Made by a program: the position numbers and the translations under genes
Assembly: GCF_022179185.1 (NCBI RefSeq)
Contig: NZ_BPQJ01000004.1
Location: forward strand, 248,001 to 312,000
Reading direction: 5' to 3'
Length of the DNA: 64,000 nt
From: Methylobacterium frigidaeris
Lineage (GTDB): Bacteria > Pseudomonadota > Alphaproteobacteria > Rhizobiales > Beijerinckiaceae
The notes under the pieces: model-generated
Told to the model about the DNA's origin: nothing
The model's input: the letters and a program-made list of their open reading frames with translations, nothing else
The model's database searches: none
Shown here: positions 26,419 to 34,759 of the stretch, piece after piece
Numbering within the stretch: the first letter of the stretch is position 1
How the letters are laid out: the number at the start of each line of letters is the position of its first letter

Positions 26419-27476
26419 CGGGCGGGGCTCTCTGCTGCGGGGATGACGCGGGCCGCGTCGGGGGCCCAGGTGATGCGGACGGGATCGCCGGCGGCGAGGC
26501 GGCGGCGGGGATCGTCAGCCAAAGGAGTCGACGTCACCGCGACGATCGCCTCGCCGGCCAGCTCCAGGTGATACTCGGTGCGGGCGCCGAGATACGTCAC
26601 GGCCCGGAGCCGGCCGGTGCCGCCAGGATCGGGCGCGACCTCGATCCGCTCGGGCCGGATCGCCAGGAGGCCGCTCCTGGCGGTCGCGTCGGGCGCGCAG
26701 GGCACGGCGGCGCCGCTCGCCAGGCGAAACACGTCGGCGCCCTCGCGCGCGCCGTCGAGCAGGTTGCAGCGCCCGACGAAGCCGGCGACGAAGGTGTTGG
26801 CCGGGCGCTCGTAGAGATCTTCGGCGCTGCCGACCTGGAGCACGCGGCCGTGCTCCATCACCACCAGCCGGTCGGCCATGGCCAGAGCCTCGTCCTGGTC
26901 GTGGGTGACCATCAGGGTGGTGAGGCCCAGCCGCTTCTGCAATTCGCGGATCTCGAGCCCGACCTCGGAGCGCAGCTTCGCGTCGAGGTTCGACAGCGGC
27001 TCGTCGAGGAGGAAGACTGCCGGGCTCACCACCAGCGCGCGGGCCAGCGCCACGCGCTGCTGCTGCCCGCCGGAGAGCTGGCGCGGCAGCCGGTCGGCGA
27101 GGGCGTCGAGTCGCACCAGCCGCAGGGCCTCGGCGATGCGCCGGTCGCGCTCCGCTCTGGCGACCTTCCGCATCTCCAGCCCGAAGCCGACATTGTCGGC
27201 GACGCTCATATGCGGGAACAGCGCGTAGGACTGGAACACCATGCCGGTGTCGCGACTGTGCGGCGGCAGCCGCGTCACGTCGCGCCCGCCGATCACGACG
27301 CGGCCGGATGTGGGCTCGATGAAGCCCGCGACCATCCGGAGCGTCGTGGTCTTGCCGCAGCCGGAGGGGCCGAGGAGGGCCACGAGCTCGCCCTGGGGGA
27401 TGTCGAGGTCGACGCCGGCGACGGCCGTCGCCTCGCCGTAGCGCTTGGTGACGCCGTCGAGGAGAAGGGTGCCCAT
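26415..27476 (-). CDS. ABC transporter ATP-binding protein (PotA-like)
   Basis: ATPase of the importer, 353 residues. Walker A LLGPSGCGKTTTLRM, Q-loop GMVFQSYALFPHMSV, signature RQLSGGQQQRVALARAL, Walker B VFLLDEPLSNLDAKLR, and switch His in MVTHDQDEALAMADR; C-terminal TOBE domain (about 270-345: LLAIRPERIEV; GARTEYHLEL). ATG 27476 shares a base with the upstream permease stop (TGATG), and its stop overlaps the binding protein start, so all are tightly coupled. Confidence 0.95.
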   Translation of the reverse strand: MGTLLLDGVTKRYGEATAVAGVDLDIPQGELVALLGPSGCGKTTTLRMVAGFIEPTSGRVVIGGRDVTRLPPHSRDTGMVFQSYALFPHMSVADNVGFGLEMRKVARAERDRRIAEALRLVRLDALADRLPRQLSGGQQQRVALARALVVSPAVFLLDEPLSNLDAKLRSEVGLEIRELQKRLGLTTLMVTHDQDEALAMADRLVVMEHGRVLQVGSAEDLYERPANTFVAGFVGRCNLLDGAREGADVFRLASGAAVPCAPDATARSGLLAIRPERIEVAPDPGGTGRLRAVTYLGARTEYHLELAGEAIVAVTSTPLADDPRRRLAAGDPVRITWAPDAARVIPAAESPAR

Positions 27477-28327
27477 CAGACGATCCGCGACAGCTTCACG
27501 AAGCGGTCGGTGACCAGCATCAGAATCGTCACCATGACGATCTGCGCGGTCGCGACGGCGGCCAGGGTCGGGTCCATTCGGAATTCCAGGTAGCTCAGCA
27601 TGGCGACGGGCAGCGTGGTGCGCCCGGGGCCGACGAGGAGGAGGTTGAGTTCGAGATTCTCGAAGCTCGCCACGAACGAGAACAGGGCGGCGGCGACGAT
27701 GCCGGGCCGCAGCATCGGCAGGGTGATGCGGCGGAACACCGTGAACGGCCGGGCGCCGAGATTGGCCGCCGCCTCCTCAGCGGCACGGTCGAGCCCGGCG
27801 AGGCTCGCGGTGACGAGGCGCACCGTCCAGGGAATGGTGATCAGGACGTTGGCGGCGACGAGGCCGCCGAGGGTCGCCTTGATGTCCATGTCGAGCCAGT
27901 CCTCGGCCCGCAGGGTGAACATGTAGAGTGCCGAGCCCGCGACGATCGCCGGCACCGCCAGCGGGGCCAGCAGGAAGGTGTTGATGAGCCCGCTGCCCGG
28001 GATCCTGGCCCGCACCAGAGCAAGAGCCGCGGCGGTGCCGAGGGGCACGCCGATCGCGGTGGCGGCGAGGGCGATCTGGAGCGAGGTGAGGAAGCCCCGG
28101 GCGAAGTCGCGCTGCGCCCAGGCGTTGAGGTACCATCGCAGGGTGAGGCCGTCCGGCGGGAAGCTGACGATCTCCTGATCGAAGACCGAGGTCACCACCA
28201 CCATCACGATCGGCGCGAACACGACCGCGTAGGCGAGGATGACGGTCGCCAGGACGGCGAGGCGGCCGAGCCGGGCCGAGAGGCCGGGACCAGCGGGGGA
28301 GAGGGAGGCGACGCTCATGCGGTTCAC
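27476..28327 (-). CDS. ABC transporter permease (PotC-like)
   Basis: Second membrane subunit, first gene of the operon. 283 residues with six hydrophobic segments (first: LAVLATVILAYAVVFAPIVMVVVTSVF) and the EAA loop LDRAAEEAAANLGARPFTVFRRITLPMLRPG. Its EAA loop is nearly the same as in the other permease, so the pair likely derives from duplication and forms a heterodimer. Upstream lie 143 bases with repeated AAGACAGG boxes and then the TetR-type regulator gene on the same strand. Confidence 0.92.
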   Translation of the reverse strand: MNRMSVASLSPAGPGLSARLGRLAVLATVILAYAVVFAPIVMVVVTSVFDQEIVSFPPDGLTLRWYLNAWAQRDFARGFLTSLQIALAATAIGVPLGTAAALALVRARIPGSGLINTFLLAPLAVPAIVAGSALYMFTLRAEDWLDMDIKATLGGLVAANVLITIPWTVRLVTASLAGLDRAAEEAAANLGARPFTVFRRITLPMLRPGIVAAALFSFVASFENLELNLLLVGPGRTTLPVAMLSYLEFRMDPTLAAVATAQIVMVTILMLVTDRFVKLSRIV

Positions 28328-28343
28328 GAATTCAGCTCGGACG

Positions 28344-28440
28344 GCTGTCTGACAGCTGACCTATTTGTAAGACAGGTATCAGGCCTGCTGGCAAGACAGG
28401 TGCTCGACCCGTTGGCAAGACCGGTGCCAAGACAGGTGCC
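28344..28440. promoter_or_regulatory. Repeated AAGACAGGT boxes and dyad upstream of the transporter operon
   Basis: The box AAGAC(A/C)GGTrys occurs at 28369, 28393, 28418 and 28429, the first three 24-25 bp apart (just over two helical turns). A perfect dyad GCTGTC-T-GACAGC lies at 28344-28356, close to the operon start. The region is probably a multi-site operator for a regulator; the adjacent TetR protein is the obvious candidate. Confidence 0.55.
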
Positions 28441-28470
28441 GAGTGTCGAGTCGTTCAGGTGCCGAGCCGT

Positions 28471-29124
28471 TCACGCCACCGCCTCGCGGAAGCGCGGGCC
28501 GGCGAAGGCGGCATCGCCCGCCGGGCCGCTGATGAGCTGCGGCAGCACCGCCTTCCAGGCTTCGATCAGGTCGCGAAAGTAGTCGGGATCCGGCCGCAGC
28601 ACCGTCTGCACGCCCATGCCGCGCATCAGGTTAACGGTGAGGTTGAGGATGATCCGGGCCTCCCGCGGCGGCCGGGACTCGGAATCGCAGAACTCGACCC
28701 AGATCGCGTCGAGGGCGGCGTGGAAGCGCTGCACGACCGGGATCAGGCTCTCGCGCAGGGCCGCATCGGTGCGGGCCTCGTTGATCAGCTCCAGCGAGAG
28801 ATGGAAGAACCGGCCCGAGAAGAGCGGCCACAGGAAGTCGACGAAGTCGGCGAGCGGCAGCGCGCCCGAGCGCACGTCCTGCGACACCGACCTGATTTCG
28901 GCGGTGCCGTCGGCGAGGAGGGTTTCCAGCGCCGCGCGCACCAGATCGGCCCGGCTCGGGAAGTGGTGCAGCAGCGCCCCGCGGGAGACCTGCGCCCGCT
29001 CGGCGATCTGGTGCGTCGTCGCGGCGTGGTAGCCGACGGCGTGAATCTCGTCGATCGTGGCGCGTACCAGCCGCTCGCGGGTCGCGAGGCTGCGCGCCTG
29101 GGGCTGCCGTCCGGTCTGTGTCAC
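28471..29124 (-). CDS. TetR-family transcriptional regulator
   Basis: 217 residues from GTG 29124, chosen because GGAGGA lies at ideal distance and the next residues (TQTGRQPQARSLATRERLV) lead directly into the HTH; a longer frame upstream is in promoter DNA. HTH: LVRATIDEIHAVGYHAATTHQIAERAQVSRGALLHHFPSRADLVRAALE. Ligand domain begins near residue 85. Sits between the divergent amidohydrolase gene and the transporter operon, so probably controls both. Confidence 0.92.
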   Translation of the reverse strand: MTQTGRQPQARSLATRERLVRATIDEIHAVGYHAATTHQIAERAQVSRGALLHHFPSRADLVRAALETLLADGTAEIRSVSQDVRSGALPLADFVDFLWPLFSGRFFHLSLELINEARTDAALRESLIPVVQRFHAALDAIWVEFCDSESRPPREARIILNLTVNLMRGMGVQTVLRPDPDYFRDLIEAWKAVLPQLISGPAGDAAFAGPRFREAVA

Positions 29125-29147
29125 CGGTCCTCCGGGGTTTGCCGCCT

Positions 29148-29179
29148 GATAAAAAAACAAGCTTGCCTGTTTTTTTATC
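29148..29179. promoter_or_regulatory. Large AT-rich palindrome between tetR and amidohydrolase genes
   Basis: Perfect 12-bp arms GATAAAAAAACA and TGTTTTTTTATC around AGCTTGCC, which itself contains part of the inner dyad CAAGCTTG. This A/T tract is striking in a window near 70% GC. It lies 24 bases upstream of the TetR start and 76 bases upstream of the amidohydrolase start; probable autoregulatory operator and divergent promoter. Confidence 0.75.
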
Positions 29180-29254
29180 GCTGTCCAGTGTGCCGCTCGA
29201 ATCCCCGCGCGCCCCGGCGTCCGGGTCCGCCTCGAAACCGAAGGGATCACCCGC

Positions 29255-30499
29255 ATGAGCGCCGACCTCGTCCTGTTCCGCAACGCCAGGATCCTCGATG
29301 GCACCCACGACACCGCGCTCGACGGACACGACGTGCTGGTCGAGGGCGGCACCATCCGGGAGGTCTCGGACCGGCCACTGACCGCGTCCTCCGCCCGCGT
29401 CATCGATCTCGCCGGGCGCACGCTGATGCCGGGCCTGATCGACTGCCACGTCCACGTCATCGCGACGATTCCCGACCTCGGCGCCAATGCCGACCTGCCG
29501 GATTCCCTGGTGGCCCTGCGGACCGCGAAGATCATGCGCGGGATGCTGATGCGCGGCTTCACCACCGTGCGCGACCTCGGCGGCGCCGACCACGGGCTGG
29601 TGATGGCGGTGCGCGAGGGGCTGATCGACGGCCCGCGCCTCGTGATCTGCGGCAAGGCCCTGTCGCAGACCGGCGGCCACACCGATTACCGCGGCCGCTA
29701 CCACGCCCGGGACGTCGGCCACTACGCCACCAAGCTCGGCGCGATGGGCCGGGTCTGCGACGGGGTCGACGCGGTGCGCCGGGTGGCGCGCGAGGAGATC
29801 AAGGCCGGGGCCGACTTCATCAAGATCATGGCCAATGGCGGCGTCTCCTCGCCGACCGACCCGATCGCGTTCCTGGGCTACTCGGTGGACGAGCTGCGGG
29901 CGATCGTCGAGGAGGCGAACAACGCCCAGACCTACGTCGCCGCCCATCTCTACACCGACGCGGCGATCCGCCGGGCGGTCGAGTGCGGGGTGATCTCGGT
30001 CGAGCACGGCAACCTCGTGACTCCTGAGACCGCGCGGCTGATCCGCGACAAGGGCGCCTACGTGGTGCCGACCAATGTCACCTTCGACGCACTCGCCAAG
30101 GAGGGCGCCTCCCTCGGCCTGCCGCCGGCCTCGGTGGCCAAGATCGAGGACGTGCGCGAAGCGGGGCTCGCCGCCCTCGAGACCCTGCGCGACGCCGGCG
30201 TGATGATGGCCTACGGCACCGATCTCCTCGGCGAGATGCACCGCCACCAGTCGGAGGAATTCGTGATCCGCGGCCGCTGCCTGCCGGCGATCGAGGTGAT
30301 CCGCTCGGCCACGGTCAACGCCGCCAAGGTCGTGCGCCTGGAGGGCAAGGCCGGCGTGGTGGCGCCGGGCGCCTTCGCCGACCTGATCGTGGTTGACGGC
30401 GACCCGCTCTCCGACCTCTCGCTCCTCACCGGCCAGGGCCGGCATATGCGGGCGATCATGATCGACGGGCGTTTCGTGAAGGACGACCTGGCGGCGTGA
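29255..30499 (+). CDS. Metal-dependent amidohydrolase (imidazolonepropionase/prolidase-like)
   Basis: Cytosolic TIM-barrel amidohydrolase, 414 residues. N-terminal sandwich LVLFRNARILDGTHDTALDGHDVLVEGG; metal ligands His-x-His in GLIDCHVHVIATIP; carbamylated Lys candidate in DFIKIMANGGVSSP; His in YVAAHLYTDAAIRRAV and ISVEHGNLV; Asp in MMAYGTDLLGEMHRHQ; C-terminal sandwich GVVAPGAFADLIVVDGDPL. The set matches the Xaa-Pro dipeptidase/arginine carboxypeptidase-like branch of the superfamily. It is divergent from the TetR gene and thereby linked to the transporter and to the other amidohydrolase at 22684. Confidence 0.9.
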   Translation: MSADLVLFRNARILDGTHDTALDGHDVLVEGGTIREVSDRPLTASSARVIDLAGRTLMPGLIDCHVHVIATIPDLGANADLPDSLVALRTAKIMRGMLMRGFTTVRDLGGADHGLVMAVREGLIDGPRLVICGKALSQTGGHTDYRGRYHARDVGHYATKLGAMGRVCDGVDAVRRVAREEIKAGADFIKIMANGGVSSPTDPIAFLGYSVDELRAIVEEANNAQTYVAAHLYTDAAIRRAVECGVISVEHGNLVTPETARLIRDKGAYVVPTNVTFDALAKEGASLGLPPASVAKIEDVREAGLAALETLRDAGVMMAYGTDLLGEMHRHQSEEFVIRGRCLPAIEVIRSATVNAAKVVRLEGKAGVVAPGAFADLIVVDGDPLSDLSLLTGQGRHMRAIMIDGRFVKDDLAA

Positions 30500-30509
30500 G
30501 ATTCCGCGA

Positions 30510-30533
30510 CCGCCGAACGGGACCGTTCGGCGG
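30510..30533. terminator. Bidirectional hairpin between convergent genes
   Basis: Perfect 10-bp stem CCGCCGAACG/CGTTCGGCGG with loop GGAC, midway between the convergent ends of the amidohydrolase (30499) and flavin monooxygenase (30544) genes. A hairpin with the same CGAACG...CGTTCG core follows the hybrid kinase at 58043-58070. Confidence 0.75.
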
Positions 30534-30543
30534 TGCCGCGGCC

Positions 30544-32064
30544 TCATTCGGCGGTGGGTGACGGCGACGATCGTCCCTCCCGCGGCACGAAGAACGGCGT
30601 CGGCGCCAGCTCGGCATCCTCGTGCGCCATCATGCGGGGGAGATGCGCATCGGCCTGCGAGACGAAGAGATCGCGCACCAGCGCCTGGGCCAGCCGCGTC
30701 GCCCCGATGCCGAGGCCCGGGATGTCGCCGGCGAGCGCGCCGTGGCTGAGGGTGACGCCCCAGTTGAAGACGTGCAGCCGATTGAGCTCAGGGAGTTGAC
30801 CGGGCACCCGCTCCAGCATCTGCATGCCGTCGCCGAGATAGGGGAAGCGCGCCGCCTCCGGATTCGTCTCGGCCTCCGCCGGGGAGACCCGCTCGCCCCA
30901 GGTCAGCACCGCGTCGCGAAACGCGTCCAGCTCCGGCCGCCGGGTCAGGTCGACGTCGAAGCCGACCGCCACCACGGCGGCGTCGACCGGGTAGCGCCCC
31001 TTCGCGGTCTCGATCACCAGGCCGTCCGGCCGCTCCTCGATCCCGCTCCAGCCCTCGCCGAAGCGCACCGCGAAGTTCGGGTGGCGGGTGCAGCGCAGGA
31101 CCGATTCATGCGGCGGCGGCGTGCCCTCGCCCATCATGTATGCCGTGAAGGCCCAGCGCCTGGCATCGTCGAGGGCGGCGTAGCCGCGCAGGAAGCCCGG
31201 GAAGGCGGCCCATTTCGACTTGTTGACCTGCGGGAAGTGCGAGCGGCGCACGAACAGCGTCACCGCCGCGGCGCCGGCCTCCAGTGCCGTGGCGGCGTTG
31301 TCGATCGCGGAGGCCGAGGCGCCGAGCACCGCGACCCGGCCGCCGCGAAAGCGCGCGAAATCGATCGGGTCGGAGGAGTGGAACAGGCGCCCCTTCCCGC
31401 CCGCCGCGAAGGGCGGCATCCGTCGTCCGCCCGAGCCGTCGCGGCCGCAGGCCAGCACCACCTTGCGGGCATAGACCGTCTCGGGGCCGCCGGGCCCCTC
31501 GATCGCCGCACCGATCAGCCCGCCCGCCGGCCACAGCCGCGCGAGACGGGTGTCGTTCTCCACCGGCACGCCGACTGTGTCGCGCACGAACAGCAGGTAG
31601 CGCAGCCAGTCGAGGCGCGGGATCTTATAGAGATCGTTCCACCCGCCTTCCCCTCCTTGCGCCTCCCACCAGGCCCGGAAGGTGAGGGAGGGGATGCCGA
31701 GGTCCGGACCCGTGAGGTGCTTGGGCGAGCGCAGCGTCTCCATCCGGGCGAAGGTGCCCCAAGGTCCCTCCGCTCCCCGGGGCGCCTGGTCGATCACCCG
31801 GATGTTCGACACGCCCTCGCGCAGGAGCGCGAAGGCGGCGGTCTGGCCGCACATCCCGGCCCCGACCACCAGCACGTCGAGGGCGGGGCGCCCGTCCGGT
31901 CCGTCCACCGGCAGGGTCCAGGGGGCGGGCGGGTGGTTCAGGCGGGCGAGGTCGCGCCGCACCTCGGTGGCGAGGGCTGTCAGACCCTTCACGGCCGCGC
32001 TCTCCTGGTGGATATCCGTGCCCGTCCCGTCCAATGCGATCCCGTCCAATGCGATCCCGTCCAT
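30544..32064 (-). CDS. FAD/NAD(P)-dependent monooxygenase-like oxidoreductase
   Basis: Flavoprotein resembling Baeyer-Villiger/ornithine-hydroxylase type monooxygenases. 506 residues at most. FAD Rossmann motif LDVLVVGAGMCGQTAAFAL near residue 60 and NADPH motif GGRVAVLGASASAIDNAATALEAGAA near 240; a third conserved stretch VDAAVVAVGFDVDLTRRPEL near 375. The diagnostic FxGxxxHxxxW motif of true BVMOs is replaced by GKGRLFHSSDPIDFARF. ATG 32064 places a 15-bp tandem repeat in the coding sequence (GIALDGIALDG); GTG 31992 with a good AGGAG site would start MKGLTALATEVRRDLARL, closer to family N-termini. Divergent from an HCCA-isomerase-like gene; probably joint catabolism of an aromatic or cyclic compound. 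Confidence 0.85.
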   Translation of the reverse strand: MDGIALDGIALDGTGTDIHQESAAVKGLTALATEVRRDLARLNHPPAPWTLPVDGPDGRPALDVLVVGAGMCGQTAAFALLREGVSNIRVIDQAPRGAEGPWGTFARMETLRSPKHLTGPDLGIPSLTFRAWWEAQGGEGGWNDLYKIPRLDWLRYLLFVRDTVGVPVENDTRLARLWPAGGLIGAAIEGPGGPETVYARKVVLACGRDGSGGRRMPPFAAGGKGRLFHSSDPIDFARFRGGRVAVLGASASAIDNAATALEAGAAAVTLFVRRSHFPQVNKSKWAAFPGFLRGYAALDDARRWAFTAYMMGEGTPPPHESVLRCTRHPNFAVRFGEGWSGIEERPDGLVIETAKGRYPVDAAVVAVGFDVDLTRRPELDAFRDAVLTWGERVSPAEAETNPEAARFPYLGDGMQMLERVPGQLPELNRLHVFNWGVTLSHGALAGDIPGLGIGATRLAQALVRDLFVSQADAHLPRMMAHEDAELAPTPFFVPREGRSSPSPTAE

Positions 32065-32070
32065 GCCGAT
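32026..32070. repeat. Three tandem 15-bp repeats at a divergent gene boundary
   Basis: CCCGTCCAATGCGAT at 32026-32040 and 32041-32055 is exact; the third unit (32056-32070, CCCGTCCATGCCGAT) differs slightly. Depending on the true monooxygenase start, it is either coding or part of the divergent promoter region. Confidence 0.85.
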
Positions 32071-32089
32071 CCCTTCTTGGAGGCCCCCG

Positions 32090-32722
32090 ATGATCGAATT
32101 GTCCTGCTTCTACAGCCTGTCCTCGCCCTGGGCCTATCTCGGCGGGCCGAAGCTCCAGGACATCGTGCGCCGCCACCGCGCCCGGCTGGTGCTCAAGCCC
32201 TTCGACTTCCAGGAGGTGGTGCCGAAGACCGGCGGCGTGCCGATCCGGACCCGGCCGCAGCCGCGACGCGATTATCATGCCGTCGAGCTCGCCCGCTGGC
32301 GCGACTATCTCGGCCTGCCGCTCAATGTGACGCCCCGTCACTACCCGATGCAGAACCCGGTGCCGAACTGGAACAAGCACGCCGGCTGGACCGTGATCGC
32401 CGCTCAAGCTGCGGGCCTGGACGCCTTCCTGCTCTCGCACGCGATCCTGCGCGCGCTCTGGGCCGAGGAGCGCGACATCGCGGATGCGGGCGTGCGGCGG
32501 GCCATCGCGGATGAGAACGGGTTCGACGGCGCCGCCCTGGTGGCCGCCGAAAGCAGCGAGCCCGTCCAGGCGGAGTACCGCCGCAACGGCGAGGAGGCGG
32601 AGCGCCTCGGCGTGTTCGGCTCGCCCACCATCGTGCTCGACGGCGAATTGTTCTGGGGCCAGGACCGGCTCGACTTCGTCGACCGGGCGCTGGCGCGGCG
32701 GCAGGCCCCCGCCGGGAATTGA
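32090..32722 (+). CDS. 2-hydroxychromene-2-carboxylate isomerase / DsbA-like GST-kappa protein
   Basis: Glutathione-dependent isomerase family with the DsbA/GST-kappa fold, known from naphthalene breakdown. 210 residues from ATG 32090 with a clear GGAGG. N-terminal ELSCFYSLSSPWAYLGGPKLQDI contains the active-site Ser of the HCCA isomerase family (SSPWAY); the middle is a helical insertion, and the cis-Pro loop GSPTIVLDGELFWGQDRLDFV is near the C-terminus. No Cys at the active site, so it is not an oxidoreductase. Divergent from the flavin monooxygenase gene. Confidence 0.9.
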   Translation: MIELSCFYSLSSPWAYLGGPKLQDIVRRHRARLVLKPFDFQEVVPKTGGVPIRTRPQPRRDYHAVELARWRDYLGLPLNVTPRHYPMQNPVPNWNKHAGWTVIAAQAAGLDAFLLSHAILRALWAEERDIADAGVRRAIADENGFDGAALVAAESSEPVQAEYRRNGEEAERLGVFGSPTIVLDGELFWGQDRLDFVDRALARRQAPAGN

Positions 32723-32864
32723 AGTCCCCGCCAGGGATTGAACGTGTCCGCCAAGCGCTAACCCCGCGCAGCCCTGAGCTGAGCCGGACGCATGGCGCTC
32801 GGCCTCCATCATGCGACAAGGAGCGGGGGCCAGACACGAACAAGGCCCCGATGCGCGAGGAAAC

Positions 32865-34280
32865 ATGCACAACAGCGAGGCGATCTGGCGGCACGTCGAG
32901 GAGCACGCGGCGGCGCTCGTCGCCCTCTCCGACCGGGTCTGGGAGATGCCGGAGCTCAACTTCCAGGAGGTGCGCTCGGCCGCCGAGCACACCGCGATGC
33001 TCCGCGCCCAGGGCTTCCGGGTGACGGAAGGGATCGGCGGCATCCCGACCGCCATGATGGGCGAGGCGGGGGAGGGCGGTCCGGTCATCGCGATCCTGGG
33101 CGAGTACGACGCGCTGCCGGGCCTGAGCCAGGAGGCGGGCGTGGCCGAGCACCGGCCCCGGCCGGGCGAGGGTGCCGGCCACGGCTGCGGCCACAATCTG
33201 CTCGGCGCCGGCGCGCTGCTCGCGGCCACCGCCGTCAAGGACTGGCTCGCGGCGGAAGGTCGTCCGGGCCGCGTGCGCTATTACGGCTGCCCGGCCGAGG
33301 AGGGCGGGGCGGCCAAGACCTTCATGGTGCGCGACGGCGTCTTCTCCGACGTCGACGTGGCGATCACCTGGCATCCGGGCCCGTTCGTCTCGATCTGGGA
33401 GCCGGTCTCGCTGGCGATCCAGCTCCTCGACTTCACCTTCGCCGGCAAGGCCTCCCACGCGGCGGCCGCCCCGCATCTCGGGCGCTCGGCCCTCGACGCG
33501 GTCGAGCTGATGAATGTCGGCGTGAACTACCTGCGCGAGCACATGCCGAGCGACGCGCGGGTGCACTACGCCTATCTCGATGCCGGCGGCATCGCCCCGA
33601 ACGTCGTCCAGGCCGGCGCCACCGTGCGCTACCTCGTGCGCGCCGCCGATCTCCCCGGCCTCCTCGACCTCGCGGCCCGGGTGGAGAAGATCGCGCGAGG
33701 CGCCGCCCTGATGACCGAGACCCAGGTGGCGAGCCGGGTGGTGAGCGCGATGTCGAACCTCCTGGCGAACCCGCCGCTGGAGCAGGCGCTGCACGCCAAC
33801 CTCACGCGCCTCGGCCCCCCGCCCTTCGACGCCGAGGACCGTGCCTTCGCCGAGGCGATCCGGGCGACGCTGACCCGCGAGGACATCGTCTCGGCCCATC
33901 GCCGCTTCGGCGTGCCGGTGACGGATGCGCCGCTCTGCGACACGATCGTGCCGCTCGGCGCGAAGGGCGAGCGGATGATGGGGTCGACCGATGTCGGCGA
34001 CGTGAGCTGGGCTGTGCCGACGGTGCAGGCCCGCGGCGCCACCTACGCCATCGGCACGCCCGGCCATTCCTGGCAGATGACGGCCCAGGGCAAGACCCCG
34101 GCGGCGCACAAGGGCATGATCCACGTCGCCAAGGCGATGGCCGGCACGGCCGTGGACGTGCTGCGCGACCCCGACCTGCTCGCCCGCGCCAAGGCCGACC
34201 ATGCCGAGCGGCTGGCCCGTACGCCCTATGTCAGCCCGCTACCGGCGGGGCTTGCTCCGCCGCTCGACATGGCGGGGTGA
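32865..34280 (+). CDS. M20 family amidohydrolase (AbgB-like)
   Basis: Di-metal aminoacylase/carboxypeptidase, related to p-aminobenzoyl-glutamate hydrolase subunit B and indole-acetyl-amino-acid hydrolases. 471 residues from ATG 32865 (GAGGA upstream). Metal ligands and catalytic residues: ILGEYDALPG (Asp), GAGHGCGHNLLGAG (His), GCPAEEGGAAKTFM (Glu pair), AITWHPGP (His), and IGTPGHSWQM (C-terminal His). A lid/dimerisation domain starts near IQLLDFTFAGKASHAAAAPHLGRSALDAVELM. Likely cytoplasmic. May act with the monooxygenase pair upstream on amide-linked aromatic compounds, but it is separated by 142 bases. Confidence 0.92.
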   Translation: MHNSEAIWRHVEEHAAALVALSDRVWEMPELNFQEVRSAAEHTAMLRAQGFRVTEGIGGIPTAMMGEAGEGGPVIAILGEYDALPGLSQEAGVAEHRPRPGEGAGHGCGHNLLGAGALLAATAVKDWLAAEGRPGRVRYYGCPAEEGGAAKTFMVRDGVFSDVDVAITWHPGPFVSIWEPVSLAIQLLDFTFAGKASHAAAAPHLGRSALDAVELMNVGVNYLREHMPSDARVHYAYLDAGGIAPNVVQAGATVRYLVRAADLPGLLDLAARVEKIARGAALMTETQVASRVVSAMSNLLANPPLEQALHANLTRLGPPPFDAEDRAFAEAIRATLTREDIVSAHRRFGVPVTDAPLCDTIVPLGAKGERMMGSTDVGDVSWAVPTVQARGATYAIGTPGHSWQMTAQGKTPAAHKGMIHVAKAMAGTAVDVLRDPDLLARAKADHAERLARTPYVSPLPAGLAPPLDMAG

Positions 34281-34369
34281 CCGTCCCGACGCTTACCCTG
34301 ACGTCAGGCACGGGGTGATCTCGCGCGACCGCCCCGTGGTGCCGTCGCTGGCTCGCGTCGAGGATCCCA

Positions 34370-34750
34370 TGAACAAACCAAATGCCAGGTTCGACGCGAA
34401 GAAGGATCCGAGGCACCTCTACACGGCGCCGGTCGGCGGGATTTCGTCTCCGGCGCCTGTGCCGAGGCCGCTCTGGGCGGGCCCGTGCGACGAAGGACCT
34501 GCCGGCCCTGGACCGGCTCCGCTGCGCCGCCCTGGAGGAGGGACGCTGCGTTCAGACGCTCCATGTCGGGCCCTACGACGCCGAAGGCCCGATCCTGCGG
34601 GCGCTTCACGACGACTACCTGCCCGCCCACGGCCTGCGGAAGGCGGGGCTTCACCATGAGATCTACTTGAGCAATTCGCGCCGGACGGCGGCGGCGAAGC
34701 TCCGGACGATCCTGCGCCAGCCCGTCGCGCCGGCCAGCGAGAGACGATCG
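34370..34750 (+). pseudogene. GyrI-like small-molecule-binding protein gene with internal deletion
   Basis: ATG 34370 opens MNKPNARFDAKKDPRHLYTA, the N-terminus of a GyrI-like domain protein (members start M-K-x-D-x-K-K-x-x-K-H-L-Y). The frame then turns to nonsense, while from about 34484 another frame gives the C-terminal half: TKDLPALDRLRCAALEEGRC, LHVGPYDAEGPILRAL, HHEIYLSN and a terminal LRTILRQPV. About 100 internal residues of the family are missing and the two halves are out of frame. The second half also lacks its own stop and reads into the convergent acetyltransferase gene. Clear deletion pseudogene. Confidence 0.82.
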
Positions 34751-34759
34751 CGCCGCGGG

